Of a stretch of 8,459 bases of DNA, positions 5,807 to 8,459 are shown in pieces; position 1 is the first letter of the stretch; every line of letters starts with the position of its first letter. The position numbers were made by a program, and so were the translations under genes. The stretch lies in the NCBI GenBank assembly GCA_016291475.1, contig JAEEXJ010000117.1, positions 1 through 8,459 of the forward strand, written 5' to 3'. Origin of the DNA: Lachnospiraceae bacterium (lineage in GTDB: Bacteria; Bacillota_A; Clostridia; Lachnospirales; Lachnospiraceae). Under the pieces are notes generated by a model that was not told the DNA's origin, searched no databases, and saw only the letters and a program-made list of their open reading frames with translations.

Positions 5807-7465
5807 TCAGAAGTCACCCCATTCATCCCATATGTTAAACAGATCCGTACCTTCAAGGTTCCATTCACCCCAGAAGCTCGAAGAGTCTTCGTCGGAATCA
5901 TCAGTATCTTCCGCATCTTCTTCATCTTCCCATTCGCCCCATATGTCAGACTCCTGATAGTCGCCCCATTCACTCCAGAATTGGCGTCCCCATTCACCCC
6001 AGTCGACATCATGACGGTCACTTGTAACTTCGCAGAATTTCTCGAGCCACTCGATGTATTCCGCATCAAAATCACATTTCTCCAATACATCGGCAAGATC
6101 GCTGTAAAGACCTCTGTCGTTGTAAGGAAGAGTGACGGATATACCGGTAAGGCTCAGGTTATCGGATGTGGCGCCGACATAAAGAAGAGCTTTATCCACC
6201 GCATGTGAAAGTCTTTCGGACATATCCGAATCGATTATATGGGCAAGTCCCATGAGATCGGTTATGCAGTAATCGGAAATATATACTTCGGAGTCGTCAT
6301 ATAATTCATCAAGACCGTATTCGTCTTCCAGATAATCCATCATACCGTCAACGAGTATATCGAAGATCTTGCCGTCTTTACCTCCCCGGAATCTTTCGGA
6401 GAAACCTTCTCCCTTGCCGGTCTCTTCCATATCCTGACTGAAGTTGGTGGCCAGAAGTTCTTCTTCGTTGGCATATGCAAACTCAGTCCATACATCCCAT
6501 AACTTCTCCACCTTACTTTCATCTATAAGAGCAAGTATGGATCTGTCACCGTAGAATCGGTCATGTTCATTTTTGCTGACCATGTCATCGATGATGATCT
6601 TACCGAGGTCGTAAGTTGAAATGGAAGTGTCATCGTAAAGAGCCTCGAGCCAGTTTGTGTAATACCATCCGAGACTGCTCTCGAAATCTTCGGAAAGGAT
6701 CATGTAATCACAGTAATCTCTGAGAGGGTATGCAACCTCGAGACAGGACATGATGCAGCTGTCCATCCCTATGAAATCAAAATGAACTCCGCATCCGTTA
6801 AGAGCCTTGACCATTTCGTCTACACTTAAGTTCTCCCAGTCATCCTGAAATTCATCCCATCCGAAACCGTAAGCGGGACCGCCGCCGTGATTCCATAAGA
6901 TGAGAATGTTTCTGGAAGCGGGATATTCCTTTGCACCATAGCGTACAAAATCCCTGAGAGTTTCCGGAACAGTGCAGTCAAGCTGACCGAGATTGTCACG
7001 TACAAGCTCGAGTCCGTCCGGCCCTATACGATATGTCTGAGATCTGTCCGACTCTATACCGAGTTTCTTGGACCAATACTTGGTGCCCATCGTCTGGATC
7101 AGTACATTAACATTTTCCGAATAGCCGGCATCGATCATCTCGAGAATATCAGTGGTTGCGACACCCGATTCGGTCTCCAGATTTGATCCGTTCATATAGA
7201 TATAGATGGTGACGCTTCCGGGCTCCGCATCACTGTCGGAGATCTCAGGATCGTCATCATCCCATTCATAGCTTTCTTCGTGTTCGTCGGTATCGGGCCA
7301 GGTCCAGATATCACCCGCAGTATATTCTTCTTCTATGTATTCTTCGGTGTTCTCCGCCAGATCAAGCAATATACCGGGTATTCCCCAAGCGGTACGTGAA
7401 CATCCGGATAAAAGAAGACAGCCGGCCGATGCCAGAACTGCAATTTTTTTCATATGGTTACGCAA
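5807..7465 (-). CDS. Clostripain-family (C11) cysteine peptidase, predicted lipoprotein with WxEW-repeat tail
   Basis: A 552-aa predicted surface lipoprotein. The N-terminus has a basic n-region (MRNHMKK), a hydrophobic core and lipobox LSGC with lipidated C22. An acidic linker (about 40-82) follows. The C11 domain (about 84-475) has SVTIYIYMNGSN (84-95), LWNHGGGPAYGFGWDE with catalytic H193, and FIGMDSCIMS with catalytic C237. Clostripain-type enzymes cut after Arg/Lys or act in self-processing; this specificity is not proven here. The C-terminal about 65 residues carry five W-x-E-W motifs (W489, W497, W509, W532, W546) in a strongly acidic context, which I do not recognise from the family. 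The start is TTG 7465, with GGAGG 8 nt upstream. The in-frame ATG at 7453 is 20 nt from that site, and ATG 7504 lies upstream of the predicted transcription start. It leads a two-gene operon with the SDR and is divergent from a TetR regulator. Confidence 0.88.
   Translation of the reverse strand: MRNHMKKIAVLASAGCLLLSGCSRTAWGIPGILLDLAENTEEYIEEEYTAGDIWTWPDTDEHEESYEWDDDDPEISDSDAEPGSVTIYIYMNGSNLETESGVATTDILEMIDAGYSENVNVLIQTMGTKYWSKKLGIESDRSQTYRIGPDGLELVRDNLGQLDCTVPETLRDFVRYGAKEYPASRNILILWNHGGGPAYGFGWDEFQDDWENLSVDEMVKALNGCGVHFDFIGMDSCIMSCLEVAYPLRDYCDYMILSEDFESSLGWYYTNWLEALYDDTSISTYDLGKIIIDDMVSKNEHDRFYGDRSILALIDESKVEKLWDVWTEFAYANEEELLATNFSQDMEETGKGEGFSERFRGGKDGKIFDILVDGMMDYLEDEYGLDELYDDSEVYISDYCITDLMGLAHIIDSDMSERLSHAVDKALLYVGATSDNLSLTGISVTLPYNDRGLYSDLADVLEKCDFDAEYIEWLEKFCEVTSDRHDVDWGEWGRQFWSEWGDYQESDIWGEWEDEEDAEDTDDSDEDSSSFWGEWNLEGTDLFNIWDEWGDF
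5819..6001 (-). repeat. Five 12-bp repeats encoding W-x-E-W in the protease tail
   Basis: Plus-strand units begin at 5819, 5861, 5930, 5966 and 5990, each a variant of CCATTCACCCCA. The copies at 5861 and 5990 are identical; the others differ by one base each. On the coding strand they read TGG-GGT-GAA-TGG (Trp-Gly-Glu-Trp) or close variants. Spacings are irregular (42, 69, 36 and 24 bp), so this is a dispersed motif and not a strict tandem array. Confidence 0.85.
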
Positions 7466-7473
7466 AATATTTA

Positions 7474-7478
7474 CCTCC
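7474..7478 (-). promoter_or_regulatory. Ribosome binding site fixing the TTG start of the protease
   Basis: GGAGG on the minus strand lies 8 nt before TTG at 7465-7463. The nearest in-frame ATG (7453) is 20 nt away, too far for this site, so TTG is the probable start. Confidence 0.75.
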
Positions 7479-7491
7479 GCCAAGTGCCTAT

Positions 7492-7520
7492 ATCTTACCA
7501 CCAAAACACCCTTCTGTCAT
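7492..7520 (-). promoter_or_regulatory. Promoter of the protease-dehydrogenase operon
   Basis: Minus-strand -35 ATGACA (7520-7515), 17-bp spacer, -10 TAAGAT (7497-7492). Transcription should start at about 7485, giving a leader of about 20 nt that contains the GGAGG site. The -35 matches consensus 5/6 and the -10 matches 4/6. Confidence 0.6.
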
Positions 7521-7581
7521 AGGAAACACGCGTAAAATAAAGGAATTTTAATAAAAGGAAACGGTGAGGAAACTACGGGAG

Positions 7582-7598
7582 ATTGACTAAGCGTCAAT
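7582..7598. promoter_or_regulatory. Dyad operator candidate for the TetR regulator
   Basis: ATTGAC (7582-7587), five bases, GTCAAT (7593-7598): a 17-bp perfect-arm dyad that contains the tetR -35 box. The position fits autorepression. It lies about 60 bp upstream of the divergent -35 box, so it could also affect the protease operon. The dyad is seen; the binding is inferred. Confidence 0.5.
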
Positions 7599-7612
7599 AA
7601 TAGGAATATACT
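7583..7612 (+). promoter_or_regulatory. Promoter of the tetR-family gene
   Basis: -35 TTGACT (7583-7588), 18-bp spacer, -10 TATACT (7607-7612), each 5/6 to consensus. Transcription would start near 7619, about 49 nt before the ATG. Confidence 0.65.
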
Positions 7613-7667
7613 TGATTTCGGAGGGTACTGTATAAAACCTGTGGGATTTATAAAAAGGGGTGATTCC

Positions 7668-8255
7668 ATGGCAAAAAGAATGAACAATACCGAGGAACGT
7701 AAAAAGCAGATCCTTGATATAGCCGAGGAACTGTTTTTGAAGCATGGTTACTACGGGGTAAATCTGGATGATATAGCCAAAGATGCTTCCGTGGTAAGAG
7801 GTACGGTGCTGCATTATTTTGATTCAAAAGAAAACCTCTTCAAATGCGTGCTGGACAGAAGAGCGCAGAAGTCGGCAGATCTTTTGATAGCACTTATGGT
7901 CAACAAGGACCAGTCCGTACAGGAGATACTTAAAACATTTGTGTATTTCTGTATGCGCCAGTTTAAGGAGGACAAGGAAGATACCGACAGATGCTTCGGT
8001 GATGAAGCTATGAGATATCAGCTGGACTGTGTGCGTATCGGAACATACTACAAGCTTCTTGATTCATTTGAGGCTCTTCTTGAAAGAGGAAATGAAGAGG
8101 GAGTGCTTAGGATAGTAAATACAAGAGCAAGGGCTTCATCCGTTCTCTTTGCGGTATTCGGACTGACGGGTGAGAGTATTTCCACCATTGAAGTTACCGC
8201 AGAGCTTTATGACCTTATAGGAAATATGCTGGGAATTGATCTTAAGAACGTATAA
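7668..8255 (+). CDS. TetR/AcrR-family transcriptional regulator
   Basis: A 195-aa DNA-binding regulator, the usual size for the family. The N-terminal helix-turn-helix domain (about 10-58) reads ILDIAEELFLKHGYYG, then VNLDDIAKDASVVRGTVLHYF and DSKENLFKCVLD, the standard TetR pattern. The remaining 135 residues are helical and should form the ligand-binding and dimer domain; they give no clue to the ligand. ATG 7668 is preferred over an in-frame GTG at 7641, because AAGGGG lies about 7 nt before it and the HTH starts normally from there. It is divergent from the protease-SDR operon, the common arrangement for a local regulator, and a dyad covers its own -35 box. No hairpin with a T-run follows, but a large palindrome starts 26 bp after the stop and may end the transcript. 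Confidence 0.93.
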   Translation: MAKRMNNTEERKKQILDIAEELFLKHGYYGVNLDDIAKDASVVRGTVLHYFDSKENLFKCVLDRRAQKSADLLIALMVNKDQSVQEILKTFVYFCMRQFKEDKEDTDRCFGDEAMRYQLDCVRIGTYYKLLDSFEALLERGNEEGVLRIVNTRARASSVLFAVFGLTGESISTIEVTAELYDLIGNMLGIDLKNV

Positions 8256-8280
8256 GGTTTGACTTATGACAGAGGGGGTC

Positions 8281-8348
8281 TGGAACAGGGGGACGGTTCT
8301 GTCGTTCCACGAATTAATGTGGAACGACAGAACCGTCCCCCTGTTCCA
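8281..8348. repeat. Large perfect palindrome, REP/REPIN or MITE-like
   Basis: Arms 8281-8310 and 8319-8348 are exact 30-bp reverse complements around an 8-nt AT-rich loop (GAATTAAT). GGGG (8275-8278) and CCCC (8351-8354) add four more pairs beyond a 2x2 mismatch. Each arm holds the core CAGGGGGACGGTTCTGT and is itself bounded by GGAAC and GTTCC. GGGGACGG/CCGTCCCC palindromes recur in intergenic regions of Firmicutes and are linked to REP-associated (IS200-like, Y1) transposases; this is from general knowledge, not a search. No transposase is in the window. There is no T-run, so a simple terminator does not explain it. Confidence 0.85.
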
Positions 8349-8410
8349 ATCCCCTATTATCATTTAAAAATCTTTATGATTTCTTTATGGTCTCTAAAGG
8401 ATAGATTAAT

Positions 8411-8440
8411 CGTTTGCATATATCATCACATATGTAAACG
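8411..8440. promoter_or_regulatory. Dyad upstream of the last gene
   Basis: CGTTTGCATAT (8411-8421), eight bases, ATATGTAAACG (8430-8440): 11-bp arms with one mismatch, ending just before the ribosome binding site. An operator for a dimeric regulator is plausible. Upstream, CTTTATG occurs twice 11 bp apart (8372-8378 and 8383-8389). No convincing -35/-10 pair was found between 8349 and 8440. Confidence 0.4.
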
Positions 8441-8454
8441 GAAGGAGAAACAAG

Positions 8455-8459
8455 ATGTT
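8455..8459 (+). CDS. Start of an unidentified gene, cut by window end
   Basis: ATG at 8455 is preceded by GAAGGAG (8441-8447) with 7 nt spacing, a strong ribosome binding site. Only the first codon and two further bases are visible, so nothing can be said about the product. The gene is co-directional with tetR but separated by the palindrome. Confidence 0.55.

Noticed and set aside
5755..6208. Open frames on both strands overlapping the protease tail
   Set aside because: They come from the repeated 12-mers of the WxEW region read in other frames; they lack ribosome binding sites and recognisable sequence.
8281..8348. Palindrome as an ordinary intrinsic terminator of tetR
   Set aside because: The stem is far longer than usual, there is no T-run on either side, and the GGGGGACGG core is of a dispersed-repeat type.

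Overview
The window looks like a chromosomal segment of a low-to-mid-GC Firmicute, most likely a Lachnospiraceae-type Clostridium relative. The evidence is a CIRCE/HrcA-type operator, strong purine-rich Shine-Dalgarno sites, a Gram-positive-style lipobox, a clostripain-family (C11) protease and a gluconate 5-dehydrogenase-like SDR. The organism assignment is inferred from protein style and was not checked against a database.

Layout, left to right. (1) Bases 1-285 hold the 3' end of a CobW/G3E-type GTPase gene, closed by a hairpin terminator. (2) Bases 364-1019 form a single-gene heat-shock unit: a sigma-A promoter overlapped by a near-perfect CIRCE operator, a structured leader of about 89 nt, an Hsp20 gene and a strong terminator. 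(3) Bases 1051-4979 form a compact two-gene operon that is probably for a surface polysaccharide. It encodes a tandem-domain GT2 glycosyltransferase whose N-terminal GT-A module looks catalytically dead, then, with an ATGA overlap, a 612-aa protein with a methyltransferase, a kinase-like domain, a coiled coil and a basic tail. That second protein matches the domain order of WbdD, the O-antigen chain-length terminator of E. coli O9a. The operon may be transcribed as a leaderless mRNA. (4) Convergent to it, sharing a 15-bp-stem bidirectional terminator, are two minus-strand genes: a clostripain-like lipoprotein with a C-terminal tail of five W-x-E-W repeats, then a gluconate 5-dehydrogenase-like SDR about 35 nt downstream. 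(5) A TetR-family regulator is divergent from the lipoprotein, with a dyad operator candidate over its own -35 box. (6) After tetR lies a 30-bp-arm perfect palindrome of GGGGGACGG type that looks like a REP/REPIN or small MITE. It is followed by an AT-rich regulatory region with another dyad and the first codons of a further plus-strand gene.

The most interesting items are the WbdD-like protein with its partner glycosyltransferase (a possible Gram-positive polysaccharide chain terminator), the acidic/Trp repeat tail on the secreted protease, the Hsp20 leader with mutually exclusive pairing around the ribosome binding site, and the large palindrome. No RNA genes, CRISPR arrays, prophage genes or transposases were seen. 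No stretch over 300 bases lacks a gene.
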